A stretch of DNA of 33,866 nucleotides from Gammaproteobacteria bacterium (GTDB lineage Bacteria; Pseudomonadota; Gammaproteobacteria; Ga0077536). The stretch lies in the NCBI GenBank assembly GCA_030833185.1, contig JAURHQ010000015.1, positions 1-33,866 on the forward strand, read 5' to 3'. Made by a program: the position numbers and the translations under genes. Under the pieces are notes generated by a model. It was not told where the DNA came from, did not search any database, and saw nothing but the letters and a program-made list of their open reading frames with translations. How positions within the stretch are numbered: the first letter of the stretch is position 1; each line of letters opens with the position of its first letter. Below are positions 1 to 11,719 of this stretch, one piece after another.

Positions 1-1434
1 AGCTTGAGTTTGTACTGGACGTGGATCTGTCGCCCGAGGCGCGCTGCCTTGCGCCCAGCGGCCCAGCTGCGCTGCGCAGGCGCTGACGCACGCGGCGGCA
101 CGCGCCATAATTGCGCGTTCGCTTTTGCGGCGCAGGCGCTGCTGCGGCTGCTGTATGACGACGAGGGCGTGTTCTACCGCCGCTACCACGCGGTGGTGTC
201 CAAAGACGCCGGCGCGCGCGTGTCGCGGTGGGCGCAGCTGGCGCGCGACGGCGCGGCGCGCGCGCTGGCGGGCGTGGACGAGGCCGAGGCGCGCGCGGCC
301 GAGCTGTTCGTAGGCGGTGTCGGCGACCATGTAGTGCTGGGCGGCGACGTTGAGGTCGCGCAGCAGGCGCTGCATGAGATGTCCCTCATATACCGCGCTG
401 GCGCCGGCGTGACGGAACACCGCTTGGGCCACCTCGACCGATACCTCGGTCGCATACACCGCGGCGCTACGCACGGCGCACAGCATCCCGGCGCTCGGCG
501 TCTGACCGGCGCTTGCCACCGCCCAAATCTGCTCGTTTTCCGCGATGGCCAGCGCGCGCGCCGCGCGCAGGCGCATTTCGCAGTGGCCGATCAGCCGCTG
601 CACCGACGCGCGGTCGGCGCTGCGGCTGCCGCCCGGCGCATAGCCGCGGGCTTTGGTCTGCAGGATGCTCACCAGTTCGTCCAGCATTCGCTGCGCCAGC
701 CCCAGCGCAAAGCCGGCGTGTTCATAGGCGACGAAGGCGGGCAGCGGAATCTGGTACAGCGCGCCGCCCCGACGCGGCGGCGCGGTCACGGCAACGCTCA
801 TGTCGAGCGGCACGAACAGGTCTTTCACCACGATGTCGCAGCTGCCGGTGCCTTTCAGGCCCAGCACCTGCCAGTTGTCGAGGATCTGGCAGTCGCTGGC
901 GGGAAACACCAGCAGGTGGATTTCAGGCGCGGCGCCGGGCGTGCGCTCGACCCGCGTGATGGCGGAAATCCATTCGGCATGCCGCACGCCGCTGGCAAAG
1001 CCCCAGCGCCCGTTCACCCGGTAGCCCCCGTCGACGGGGGTGGCGAGGCCGGAAGGCGTGACCACAATGGCGCCGAGCGGGATCTGACCGTTGGGAAACA
1101 TGCGCGCAATGCCGGCATCCGGCAGGAAAGCCCCCGGCATCGCGAGGCTGGTGGCGCCGACCATGGCGCACCAGGCGGCAGCAGGATTGATGGTGGCGAG
1201 GCGTTCCAGCACGGCCATCTGGGTGACCAGATCGGCTTCGAGGCCGCCGAGGGCGGTGGGGAGTTTCATGCGGAGCGCGCCACAGGCGCGAAGCGCCTCA
1301 ACGCTGGCCGACGAGAGGCTGCCCTGCGCCTCGTCAATGGCAGTTTGCGCGGCAAGCCGCTCGCGCTGTGCGTCAACCGCGGCGAGCAACTGCGCCCGCA
1401 TAGCCGCCGTGTCGGCGTTCGCTACCTCGCTCAT
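1..1434 (-). CDS. Acyl-CoA dehydrogenase family protein (Acyl_CoA_dh_2-like C-terminus); 3' end uncertain, frame stays open to the window edge
   Basis: Manual reverse translation from ATG at 1434: MSEVANADTAAMRAQLLAAVDAQRERLAAQTAIDEAQGSLSSASVEALRACGALRMKLPTALGGLEADLVTQMAVLERLATINPAAAWCAMVGA...; C-terminal HAGASAVYEGHLMQRLLRDLNVAAQHYMVADTAYEQLG is typical of the family and ends near position 300. The frame has no stop before position 1. Confidence 0.75.
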   Translation of the reverse strand, partial: MSEVANADTAAMRAQLLAAVDAQRERLAAQTAIDEAQGSLSSASVEALRACGALRMKLPTALGGLEADLVTQMAVLERLATINPAAAWCAMVGATSLAMPGAFLPDAGIARMFPNGQIPLGAIVVTPSGLATPVDGGYRVNGRWGFASGVRHAEWISAITRVERTPGAAPEIHLLVFPASDCQILDNWQVLGLKGTGSCDIVVKDLFVPLDMSVAVTAPPRRGGALYQIPLPAFVAYEHAGFALGLAQRMLDELVSILQTKARGYAPGGSRSADRASVQRLIGHCEMRLRAARALAIAENEQIWAVASAGQTPSAGMLCAVRSAAVYATEVSVEVAQAVFRHAGASAVYEGHLMQRLLRDLNVAAQHYMVADTAYEQLGRARLGLVHARQRARRAVARQLRPPRHARAGVFGHHRVVAAVEHALVVIQQPQQRLRRKSERAIMARAAACVSACAAQLGRWAQGSAPRATDPRPVQTQA

Positions 1435-1487
1435 TCAACTCCCCCGCTGTGATTGAGGGGAGTCGCCCGTCGTCGCTGGCCCTGTGC

Positions 1488-1946
1488 CTAGCCCTCGCCT
1501 GCGGCGCGTCGACTCGCCCACCAGTCCTGATATGCCTTGTCGGGTGCCAGCACCCGGGATTTCGCGCCGCCGATGGAGACCCCCTCGGCATTGCTGATCG
1601 AGACCTCAAGCTCCACCAGATCGCTGCGAATGCGGGCAACTTCAATGGTCACCAGCACTTCCTCGCCCGGGCACACCGGCTTGCGCAGGCGATCCGGCGT
1701 AAACACCAGCCCCAGACTGCCATCGCCCGGAAACTGCGTGCCGAAAATGCCGGTAATCGCGATTTGCAGCAGGCCGCCCGGCACGATGATGTCGGGCACG
1801 CCGGGAAAACGCAGTCTGGCAGCGTCGACGTCGGCATGGATGGCATTGTGGTCGCCCGACAGCGCGCAGTAGCGGGCGACGTCTTCGCGGGAAAACACCA
1901 GACGGGATTCATAGCGCTGACCGGTATGCAGTTCCGCAGCGGTCAA
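1488..1946 (-). CDS. MaoC-like (R)-specific enoyl-CoA hydratase / hot-dog fold dehydratase (probable TTG start)
   Basis: TAAELHTGQRYESRLVFSREDVARYCALSGDHNAIHADVDAARLRFPGVPDIIVPGGLLQIAITG...; the D-x-N-x-I-H motif of MaoC hydratases is present. The longer 302-aa ORF upstream reads through REP-like non-coding sequence. Confidence 0.75.
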   Translation of the reverse strand: MTAAELHTGQRYESRLVFSREDVARYCALSGDHNAIHADVDAARLRFPGVPDIIVPGGLLQIAITGIFGTQFPGDGSLGLVFTPDRLRKPVCPGEEVLVTIEVARIRSDLVELEVSISNAEGVSIGGAKSRVLAPDKAYQDWWASRRAAGEG

Positions 1947-2189
1947 GCAGTTGGTTTTCGCGTTCAGGGGAGGCTCTCCGGGTTTCGCCGGGATTATAGG
2001 GGCACAAACTGACCGCCCGGGCGTTTTTTTCTCCGCGGTGCCGGCAGCCGTCGCCGGTGGGCGTTCCCATGCTCCGGCAGACGCGCGAATCGCCGTCGTG
2101 AGCGGTGCCTGCCGTATCAGATTATCGACCTCACCGGTCGGGCCAGAAAACCCAGCCCACAAGCTGTTTAGAGACGGTTGGCAATCGCT

Positions 2190-2267
2190 CTCGGAGCGGC
2201 GCCTGCGCCGCGATTGGGAGATTGCGAAAACGCCGAGGACTATCGCGGCGCACGCGGCGCTACGGCG
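2190..2267. repeat. REP/BIME-like pair of inverted palindromes
   Basis: ggagcggcgcctgcgccgcgattgg followed by tatcgcggcgcacgcggcgctacgg, the second being close to the reverse complement of the first; a similar composite unit is at 13800-13880. Confidence 0.6.
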
Positions 2268-3132
2268 TGACCCCAGCGTCGGCCACTCGCCGGAAGGTAT
2301 CGCAGGCGCCAAGGCTGTTGGCCTCGAAGCCGGTCTTGAACCAGTGCACCCGCTGCGCCGAGCTGCCGTGGGTGAAGGAGTCTGGCACCACCACACCGCG
2401 CGCCTGTTTTTGCAGCATGTCGTCGCCGATGGCGTTGGCGGCGCGTAGCGCCTCGTCGATGTCCTGCGGATCCAGAAACGGCCGGCGGCGGTTGGCCTCC
2501 TGCGCCCACAGGCCAGCGAGGCAGTCGGCCTGCAGCTCCACCCGCACGGAAACCTTGTTGTAGTCGGTCTCGCTCATGCGCTGGCGGAGCGCGGCGGTTT
2601 TCTGGCTCACGCCGAGCAGGTTCTGTACGTGGTGCCCTACTTCGTGGGCAATGACATAGGCGCGTGCAAAGTCGCCGCCCGCGCCAAACCGCTGTTCGAG
2701 TTCGTTGAAGAAGGCCATGTCGAGATAGACCTTGCGGTCGCCCGGGCAATAGAACGGCCCCATCGCCGCCTGCCCGGTACCGCAGGCGGTGGGCGTCTGG
2801 CCGCGAAACAGCACCAGCACCGGCGGCTCGTAGCGGCCGTTCATCCCGCGAAAGAGCTCGTCCCAGACCACTTCGGTCTTGCGCAGCACTTTGGCCATTT
2901 CGCTTTTGAGCGCGGCCTGCGGATCCTGCGCCGGGTCGAGCGGGCGGGCGCTCTGGGTGGGCGCCTGCACTTGCTCCGCGATGCCCAGCAGGGTCATCGG
3001 GTTGATGCCCGTGAAATAGCTCACGACCAGCGCAATGGCGATCGTGCCGATGCCAATGCCGCGCCCCCGGCCACCACCGCCGCCGCGCCGGTCTTCGATA
3101 TTGCTGCTTTCGTCTTCGTCACCCAGCCGCAT
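2260..3132 (-). CDS. ypfJ: Neutral zinc metallopeptidase (YpfJ/KPN_00787 family), N-terminal membrane anchor
   Basis: MRLGDEDESSNIEDRRGGGGG...GIGTIAIALVVSYFTGINPMTLL...; HEVGHHVQNLLG zinc site and CGTGQAAMGPFYCPGDRKVYLD motif. Confidence 0.9.
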   Translation of the reverse strand: MRLGDEDESSNIEDRRGGGGGRGRGIGIGTIAIALVVSYFTGINPMTLLGIAEQVQAPTQSARPLDPAQDPQAALKSEMAKVLRKTEVVWDELFRGMNGRYEPPVLVLFRGQTPTACGTGQAAMGPFYCPGDRKVYLDMAFFNELEQRFGAGGDFARAYVIAHEVGHHVQNLLGVSQKTAALRQRMSETDYNKVSVRVELQADCLAGLWAQEANRRRPFLDPQDIDEALRAANAIGDDMLQKQARGVVVPDSFTHGSSAQRVHWFKTGFEANSLGACDTFRRVADAGVTP

Positions 3133-3179
3133 GTCCTGCTCCTTGATGGCTGCCCCACGGGGCGCGTAATCCCGCGCAG

Positions 3180-3233
3180 AGCATACCCGCCGCCGGCGCG
3201 ATGGTCGTCGGTCGCCGACGCCTCCCGTATGCT
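3180..3233. promoter_or_regulatory. Candidate divergent -10 elements (TATGCT on both strands) between ypfJ and arsH
   Basis: AGCATA at 3180-3185 (TATGCT on the minus strand) and TATGCT at 3228-3233 on the plus strand, each correctly oriented toward its gene; no clear -35. Confidence 0.3.
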
Positions 3234-3260
3234 GGCGGCGTTTACGACCGGAGACCCTGC

Positions 3261-3983
3261 GTGTCCAGCATCGATCCCAGCCTGCCCAACCTGCAGCGCG
3301 ACCTGTTCGCCGTGCCCAGTCCTAGCGACTTCGCAGCCGTCGGCAGCGCCCGCCATCCACCGCGCATCCTGCTGCTCTACGGCTCGCTGCGGCAGCGGTC
3401 CTTCAGCCGTTTCCTGAGCGAAGAGGCGGCGCGCCTGCTCACCGCGATGGGCGCCGAAACCCGCACATTCGACCCCCACGGCCTGCCGCTGCCGGACGAC
3501 GCCGACGACACCCATCCCAAAGTGCAGGCGCTGCGTGAAGCGGCGGCCTGGGCGGAAGGCATGGTCTGGACCTCGCCCGAGCGCCACGGCGCCATGACCG
3601 GGGTGATGAAAGCGCAAATCGACTGGATTCCGCTCAGCGTGGGCGCGATTCGCCCGACCCAGGGCAAGACGCTGGCGGTCATGCAGGTCTCGGGCGGCTC
3701 GCAGTCGTTCAATGCGGTCAACCAGATGCGGGTGCTGGGGCGCTGGATGCGCATGATCACCATCCCCAACCAGTCATCGGTGGCGAAGGCCTATGAGGAG
3801 TTCGACGAGGCGGGACGCATGAAACCTTCGCCCTACTACGAGCGGGTGGTGGATGTAATGGAAGAACTGATGAAGTTCACCCTGCTGACGCGCGACGTGG
3901 CCGACCACCTGGTGGACCGCTACAGCGAGCGGCGCGAGGCGGCGACGGCCTTGTCCGCCCGCGTGCAGCAGTCGGCGCTTTAA
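3261..3983 (+). CDS. arsH: Arsenical resistance protein ArsH (NADPH-dependent FMN reductase); GTG start
   Basis: [80 protein letters not shown]...[24 protein letters not shown]...; GSLRQRSFS and [10 protein letters not shown] are ArsH signatures. Confidence 0.95.
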   Translation: MSSIDPSLPNLQRDLFAVPSPSDFAAVGSARHPPRILLLYGSLRQRSFSRFLSEEAARLLTAMGAETRTFDPHGLPLPDDADDTHPKVQALREAAAWAEGMVWTSPERHGAMTGVMKAQIDWIPLSVGAIRPTQGKTLAVMQVSGGSQSFNAVNQMRVLGRWMRMITIPNQSSVAKAYEEFDEAGRMKPSPYYERVVDVMEELMKFTLLTRDVADHLVDRYSERREAATALSARVQQSAL

Positions 3984-4179
3984 GGCCGGCGGCGGGCGAG
4001 GCTAAGCTAGCCACAGTCGGTTGCCATCGCGCCTTGCCGCTTGGTCGTCACAATCGGCCCGCACCAGACCTGCCGACGCAGGCAATCGCCAAGCAAACGG
4101 ACCGAAGCAAGTCTGCGCCTCGGTTCCACCTAGAAAAGGCTTGTAGAGCGGTACGGTGGCGCCCTGGACCGGCTGGACT

Positions 4180-4208
4180 CGGTGTGTTTTTCGGCACCGG
4201 TGTTTTTT
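4180..4208 (+). terminator. Weak hairpin plus T-tract in the glgP leader (possible terminator or attenuator)
   Basis: CGGTG (4180-4184)...CACCG (4195-4199) followed by gtgTTTTTT. Confidence 0.3.
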
Positions 4209-4395
4209 CATATCGTGCGCTACTGCTGGCTGCCCTGAGCTAGCGCACCCGCAAGAGGCGGCGGTTTGCCCTGCTTGCACAGGATGGTGCAAAGACGCCC
4301 TTGCCGGGCCGCCAACCACCGGTTTTTGCCAGCACGAATCTTGCGTAACACGCCTATCCCAGCGACCCTCGCGTCGCCCAGCCCCGGAGTTCGCC

Positions 4396-6924
<2,529 letters not shown>

Positions 6925-7014
6925 CCGCGCGCGGACCGACCGCGCCCCGCTTGTTGCGGCGGCGCGGTTTCTGACAGTGTCGTCAGCCTCTATCCCCGTC
7001 GTCCGGAGGCTGCC

Positions 7015-9141
7015 ATGAGCGCACTGCGAACCACCCACCACGGGGCCTGCCCCCACGATTGCCCCGACACCTGCGCCATGGTGTTCGAAGTTGAAGCCGG
7101 CAAACTGGTCGGCGTGCGGGGTCGCGCCGATCACCCCATGACCCGAGGCGGCCTGTGCACCAAGCTGCGCGACTACGAGCAGCGTCACTATCACCCGGAC
7201 CGCCTCCAATACCCGCTGAAGCGGAGCGGCCCGAAAGGCAGCGGCCAGTTCACGCGTATTTCCTGGGATCAGGCGCTGAATGAAATCGCACTGCGCTGGA
7301 AATACATCATCGCCGAGCACGGGCCGCAGGCCATCGCGCCCTACAGCTACCTTGGCCATCAGGGCCTGGTGCACGGCCTGAACGGCGGCGACGCCTTCTT
7401 CAACCGCATGGGCGCGACGGTGACCGAACGCACCTTCTGCGGTGAAGGCTCAGCCACCGCGTGGCTGATGACCTACGGCCCGAGCGGCGGCATGGATCCG
7501 GAAAGCTTCAAGCATTCAAAGCTGATTGTGATCTGGGCCTGCAACAGCGTCAGCACCAACCTGCACCACTGGCACATCGTGAAAGACGCGCAGAAAGCCG
7601 GGGCAAAAGTCATTGTGATCGACGCCTGGCGCTCGCGCACCGCCAAAGAAGCGGACTGGCATCTTGCGCCACGGCCGGGCACCGACGGGGCGCTGGCGAT
7701 GGCGCTGATCAACGTGCTCATCGGCGAAGATCTGATCGACCATGACTACGTCGCACGCTACACCGAAGGCTTCGACGAACTCGCCGCCCGCGCGGCCACG
7801 CGCACGGCCGAATGGGCCGAAGGCGTCACCGGCATTCCGGCGGCAGACATCCGCCAACTCGCCCGCGAATACGCCGGCACACACCCGGCTGCGATCCGCA
7901 TTGGCGTCGCGCTGGAGCGGCATCAGGGCGGTGGCCAGACCATCCGCGCGGTGTGCTGTTTGCCCGCGCTGACCGGCGCGTGGCGACATGTCGGCGGCGG
8001 CATCCTCGCGATGCCGGTGTGGGAGCATCCCTACCGCTTCGATGAGATCTGTCGGCCCGACTGGATTCCGGCGGGCACGCGGGTGATCAACAACCTGCAG
8101 ATCGGCCGGCACCTGACCGGCCGCATCCCGATGGACCCGCCGATTCTGTCGATGATGTGCTGGAACTCTAACCCGCTGACGCAGGCGCCGGAATGCGATC
8201 TGATCGAGGAAGGCCTGCGGCGCGAGGATCTGTTCCTGGTGGTGGCCGATCACTTCATGGTCGACACCGCGCGCTTCGCCGACATCGTGCTGCCAGCGGC
8301 GATGGGCGCCGAGATGGAAGACATCATCCTGTCCTGGGGCCACAACTACCTGACCTACAACGCGGCCTGCGTTGCACCGCCCGGCGAGGCGCTGTCCAAC
8401 GGCGAGATTTTTCGCCGGCTCGCGCGCGCGATGGATTATGCGGAGCCGCGCCTGCACTGGTCGGACAGCGAGTGCCTCGAGCACTTCATCGACTGGAACG
8501 CGCCGGCCTGTGCCGGCATCACGCTGGAGCGCCTGCGCCGCGAAGGCTATGCGCATCTCGCGATCGGCGGTGCCGACGACCGCGCCCCGCATCGCGAAGG
8601 GAAGTTCCCCACGCCGTCGGGTAAATGCGAGTTCAAGTCGAGCATCGCCGGCGGCGGCAATTTTGTCGCCGGGCCGTTCCGTCAGATGTATGCCGATCTG
8701 CAGGGCGGAGAGCCGCTGGATGCGCTGCCCGACTACGTGCCGTGCCGCGAATCTCCGGCTACCAATCCGGCGCTCGCCGCGCGCTATCCGCTGAATATCG
8801 TCTCGCCGAAAAGCCACGGCTTCCTCAATTCCTGCTACGCGAATATCGCGAACAAGCAGAGGGCGCAGGGCGAGCAGTTTGTGCTGATCAACGCGCTGGA
8901 TGCCGCCGCGCGCGGCGTGGCGGGCGGCGAGCGCGTGAAAGTGTTCAACGACCGCGGGGCGTTTGAAGCCGTCGCGGAAATTACCGACGACGTGCAGGCC
9001 GGCGTGGTGGTGACGACACTCGGCTACTGGCGGCAGCTGAATCGAGGCACGGTAAACGTGGTGAGTTCAGCCGAGTTCGCCAACATGGGCCACGCGCCGA
9101 GCTTTTCTGACAATCTCGTGGAGGTCCAGCGACTCGCCTGA
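7015..9141 (+). CDS. Molybdopterin-dependent oxidoreductase (DMSO reductase/formate dehydrogenase-like superfamily)
   Basis: N-terminal CPHDCPDTCAMVFEV...GGLCTKLRDYEQRHYHPDRLQYPLKR (4Fe-4S/Mo-bisPGD domain) and C-terminal molybdopterin dinucleotide-binding region PLNIVSPKSHGFLNSCYAN. Confidence 0.92.
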   Translation: MSALRTTHHGACPHDCPDTCAMVFEVEAGKLVGVRGRADHPMTRGGLCTKLRDYEQRHYHPDRLQYPLKRSGPKGSGQFTRISWDQALNEIALRWKYIIAEHGPQAIAPYSYLGHQGLVHGLNGGDAFFNRMGATVTERTFCGEGSATAWLMTYGPSGGMDPESFKHSKLIVIWACNSVSTNLHHWHIVKDAQKAGAKVIVIDAWRSRTAKEADWHLAPRPGTDGALAMALINVLIGEDLIDHDYVARYTEGFDELAARAATRTAEWAEGVTGIPAADIRQLAREYAGTHPAAIRIGVALERHQGGGQTIRAVCCLPALTGAWRHVGGGILAMPVWEHPYRFDEICRPDWIPAGTRVINNLQIGRHLTGRIPMDPPILSMMCWNSNPLTQAPECDLIEEGLRREDLFLVVADHFMVDTARFADIVLPAAMGAEMEDIILSWGHNYLTYNAACVAPPGEALSNGEIFRRLARAMDYAEPRLHWSDSECLEHFIDWNAPACAGITLERLRREGYAHLAIGGADDRAPHREGKFPTPSGKCEFKSSIAGGGNFVAGPFRQMYADLQGGEPLDALPDYVPCRESPATNPALAARYPLNIVSPKSHGFLNSCYANIANKQRAQGEQFVLINALDAAARGVAGGERVKVFNDRGAFEAVAEITDDVQAGVVVTTLGYWRQLNRGTVNVVSSAEFANMGHAPSFSDNLVEVQRLA

Positions 9142-9165
9142 ATCGCGCCGCCCTGCCCGCAATAA

Positions 9166-10520
9166 TTTGGGGTCAGAGTCTGAGGGATCCCCACGAATTT
9201 AAGTGGTAGCTACGCATTCGCTCAAGACGAGTGCGGTGATTTTCTCGGTGGCTTGTCGCCACGCAAGCATGCCGACGCGCATCCGTTGTGCGATAAGTCG
9301 CATGCCGATGGTGAAGACCGAGAGCACGTTGCGACGGCGCTCGGTATTGGCTTGCAGCGCGTAGTGCTTCTCGGCGTTGATCCCCGCCATGCCGGTAATC
9401 CAGGCGCACAAGGTCGCGATGGCCGCGACCATCAGCAGGATCGACAGGCGCCGCGGATCCCGGCCAAGATTTTGCCGAAGCGCAAAGCCACCACGATGCG
9501 CCTTCAGATCGCGAAAGCCCTCCTCGATGCTCATGCGCCGGCGGTACAACTCGACGACCTGTTTCGCCGTCTTGTGACGACGTGGCAGGTTGCTGAGCAG
9601 CAGCCAAGGCGTGCGCTCACTGTGGGCGCGCTTGAGGCTTTGCGCGCTCTTGCGTGGTTGACCCTGCACAGTCAGACGCTGACGCCCGCGCGGCGGCTTG
9701 CGATACAGATAGGCTTCAGTGGTCAGTGGCGTTGCTCGGGGGATCTGGAGGGTTCCAAGTGCACGGGGCGTGCGCGTGGCGCTTGCGTAGAGCGTTCTGG
9801 CAGAAATCCACTCGCTGCTGGCGGGCAGTTGCAGGTAGTCGCGCCCCAGATTACGGCCGATGTAATGCCAGCCCATCTCCTCAACCTTCCTGAACCACGG
9901 TGCCTTGAATCCGGCATCGGTGACGAGGATGGGCCGACACTCTGCGGGCAGCAATTGCTTCAGATCGCGGAGCAGCCGCGCGCAATCTTGCGGTTGGTTG
10001 TAGCGCGATACGGCCAGTTCGTAGATCGGAATGGCCCGGCCGCCGATCGGGATGGCAGCTCGCAGGACGTACACCGCCTTGCGGTCATCCAGATCGGCGT
10101 AATCCACGACGATGAGCGGGCGCCGGCACGAGCCAATGATGAGCCGGGCCAGCCACTGGTACACGGCCAACCGCTCCTGCTGCAGATGGGGATTGTCGAG
10201 CAGGCGGTCTACCCGCTTGATCTTGTGCTTCTCCTCGACCGGGCCGGGCAGGTTGCGGCCGAGCGCCGTCAGCCACAGTTGTCGACCGGTGAGCAGGCCC
10301 TGCACGGTCGCGAATAGCCCTTCAAGCCTGACCTTGTGAATCTCGGGCAAGGCATCGGCGGCGTTCTTCTGTAGCATCTTGAGTACATGCATGGCGTCTC
10401 CCCGGCGACCTAATGGTTTTGGCGAACAATCAGATCGCCTGACGCCATGCATGTTCCCCAACACTAATCTGTTGGTTCAACGAATTATTTTGTGGGGAGC
10501 CGACAGACTCTGACCCCAAA
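9166..10520 (-). mobile_element. IS4-family insertion sequence with imperfect terminal inverted repeats
   Basis: Left end TTTGGGGTCAGAGTCTGAGGGATCCCCAC; reverse complement of the right end TTTGGGGTCAGAGTCTGTCGGCTCCCCAC (first 17 nt identical). The pair encloses a transposase ORF. No target-site duplication seen. Confidence 0.88.
9199..10392 (-). CDS. IS4-family DDE transposase
   Basis: DDE candidates VVDYADLDD and LVTDAGFKAPW; YREK signature YRRRMSIEEGFRDLK. Start taken at MHVLKMLQKNAAD (the ORF extends to 10464). Confidence 0.92.
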   Translation of the reverse strand: MHVLKMLQKNAADALPEIHKVRLEGLFATVQGLLTGRQLWLTALGRNLPGPVEEKHKIKRVDRLLDNPHLQQERLAVYQWLARLIIGSCRRPLIVVDYADLDDRKAVYVLRAAIPIGGRAIPIYELAVSRYNQPQDCARLLRDLKQLLPAECRPILVTDAGFKAPWFRKVEEMGWHYIGRNLGRDYLQLPASSEWISARTLYASATRTPRALGTLQIPRATPLTTEAYLYRKPPRGRQRLTVQGQPRKSAQSLKRAHSERTPWLLLSNLPRRHKTAKQVVELYRRRMSIEEGFRDLKAHRGGFALRQNLGRDPRRLSILLMVAAIATLCAWITGMAGINAEKHYALQANTERRRNVLSVFTIGMRLIAQRMRVGMLAWRQATEKITALVLSECVATT

Positions 10521-10547
10521 CTCTCCATCGTTGCGCCGGAGGCCGCT

Positions 10548-11717
10548 ATGACCGCTTACAGCATCATTGACGTCGACACCCACATCACCGAAGTGTCCGA
10601 TCTGTGGACCCGGCGCGCGCCGGCCTCGATGCGCGACCGGGTGCCGCGGGTAGGCACCGACGCCCGTGGCCGCGAATGCTGGTTTGTCGGCAAGGACCGC
10701 ATGGCGCCCATTGGCCTGACCGCCACCGCCGGTCGGGGCGATTTCAAGTCGCCGCCCGAGGGCTATGCGGACATGCATCCCGGGGCCTTCGACGCCAAGG
10801 CCCGCCTCGCCTACATGGACAGCGTGGGCATCTGGGCGATGGTGCTCTACCCCAATGTGGGCGGCTTCGGCGCGCAGGAGTTTCTCAAACTCGGCGATCC
10901 CGAACTGATGCTGACCTGCGTGCAGATTTACAACGACTGGCAGACCGAGTGGGCCAGCGCCGACAGGCGGCGCCTGCTGCCCATCACCTCCATTCCGTTC
11001 TGGGATGTCGCCGCTTCGGTGCGCGAAATCCGCCGCTGCGCGGCCGACGGGCATCGCGGTATTTTGTTCACCGGCGAGCCGCAGTCGTTCGGCATGCCGG
11101 TACTGGGCGACGCGCATTGGAACCCGCTGTGGGAAGTCGCCGTGGAACTCGATTTGCCGATCAGCTTTCACATCGGCTCGGGCAACATGGAAGGCGGCCT
11201 GCTGCGCGACAAGGTCAAAACCTACGGCCGGATGGCCGCCTTTGCCGGCTACTCGGTGGAACTGTTTCTCAACAACGGCCGGCAGCTGTGCGACCTCCTG
11301 ATGAGCGGCGTGCTGGCGCGCTACCCAAAAATTCGTTTCGTCTCGGTCGAGTCCGGCATCGGCTGGCTGCCCTTCGTGCTGGAAGCCATGGACTATCAGT
11401 TCGCCGGTAACCGGGTGCGCGAAGATCGCCCGGAGCTGGAGCTCCTGCCATCGGAATATTTCCGCCGCAACGTCTACGCCTGCTACTGGTTTGAGCAGAC
11501 CGCACCGCGCCACCTGCTGGAAACCATGAGCGTCGACAACATCCTGTTCGAAACAGATTTCCCGCACCCCACCTCGCTTTACGGGGATGACGTGAAAGCC
11601 CGCATCGACAGCGGACTGGGCGGGGTCGACGCCACTACACGCCGCAAGATTTTGTGGGACAACGCGGCCGCGCTGTACAAGGTCACGCCGCCCCCGGCGC
11701 AAGCGGCGGCCGCCTGA
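10548..11717 (+). CDS. Amidohydrolase family protein (TIM-barrel, amidohydro_2)
   Basis: MTAYSIIDVDTHITEVSDLW...SFHIGSGNMEGG...NILFETDFPHPTSLYGD. Confidence 0.9.
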   Translation: MTAYSIIDVDTHITEVSDLWTRRAPASMRDRVPRVGTDARGRECWFVGKDRMAPIGLTATAGRGDFKSPPEGYADMHPGAFDAKARLAYMDSVGIWAMVLYPNVGGFGAQEFLKLGDPELMLTCVQIYNDWQTEWASADRRRLLPITSIPFWDVAASVREIRRCAADGHRGILFTGEPQSFGMPVLGDAHWNPLWEVAVELDLPISFHIGSGNMEGGLLRDKVKTYGRMAAFAGYSVELFLNNGRQLCDLLMSGVLARYPKIRFVSVESGIGWLPFVLEAMDYQFAGNRVREDRPELELLPSEYFRRNVYACYWFEQTAPRHLLETMSVDNILFETDFPHPTSLYGDDVKARIDSGLGGVDATTRRKILWDNAAALYKVTPPPAQAAAA

Positions 11718-11719
11718 TC

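Noticed and set aside
4-1452. 482-aa plus-strand ORF
   Set aside because: Codon-aligned antisense of the acyl-CoA dehydrogenase over most of its length. The first ~300 bp are ambiguous on both strands, so I do not call a second gene there.
3133-3260. arsH upstream region as a possible ECF-motif site
   Set aside because: No GTAACGTTTGGC-N9-CCGTCTA match; only a -10-like TATGCT was seen.
4002-4395. Possible tRNA or small RNA gene before glgP
   Set aside because: No cloverleaf, anticodon arm or CCA end could be assembled by eye.
7516-8817. 433-aa minus-strand ORF
   Set aside because: Antisense to the molybdopterin oxidoreductase; Arg/His-rich shadow translation.
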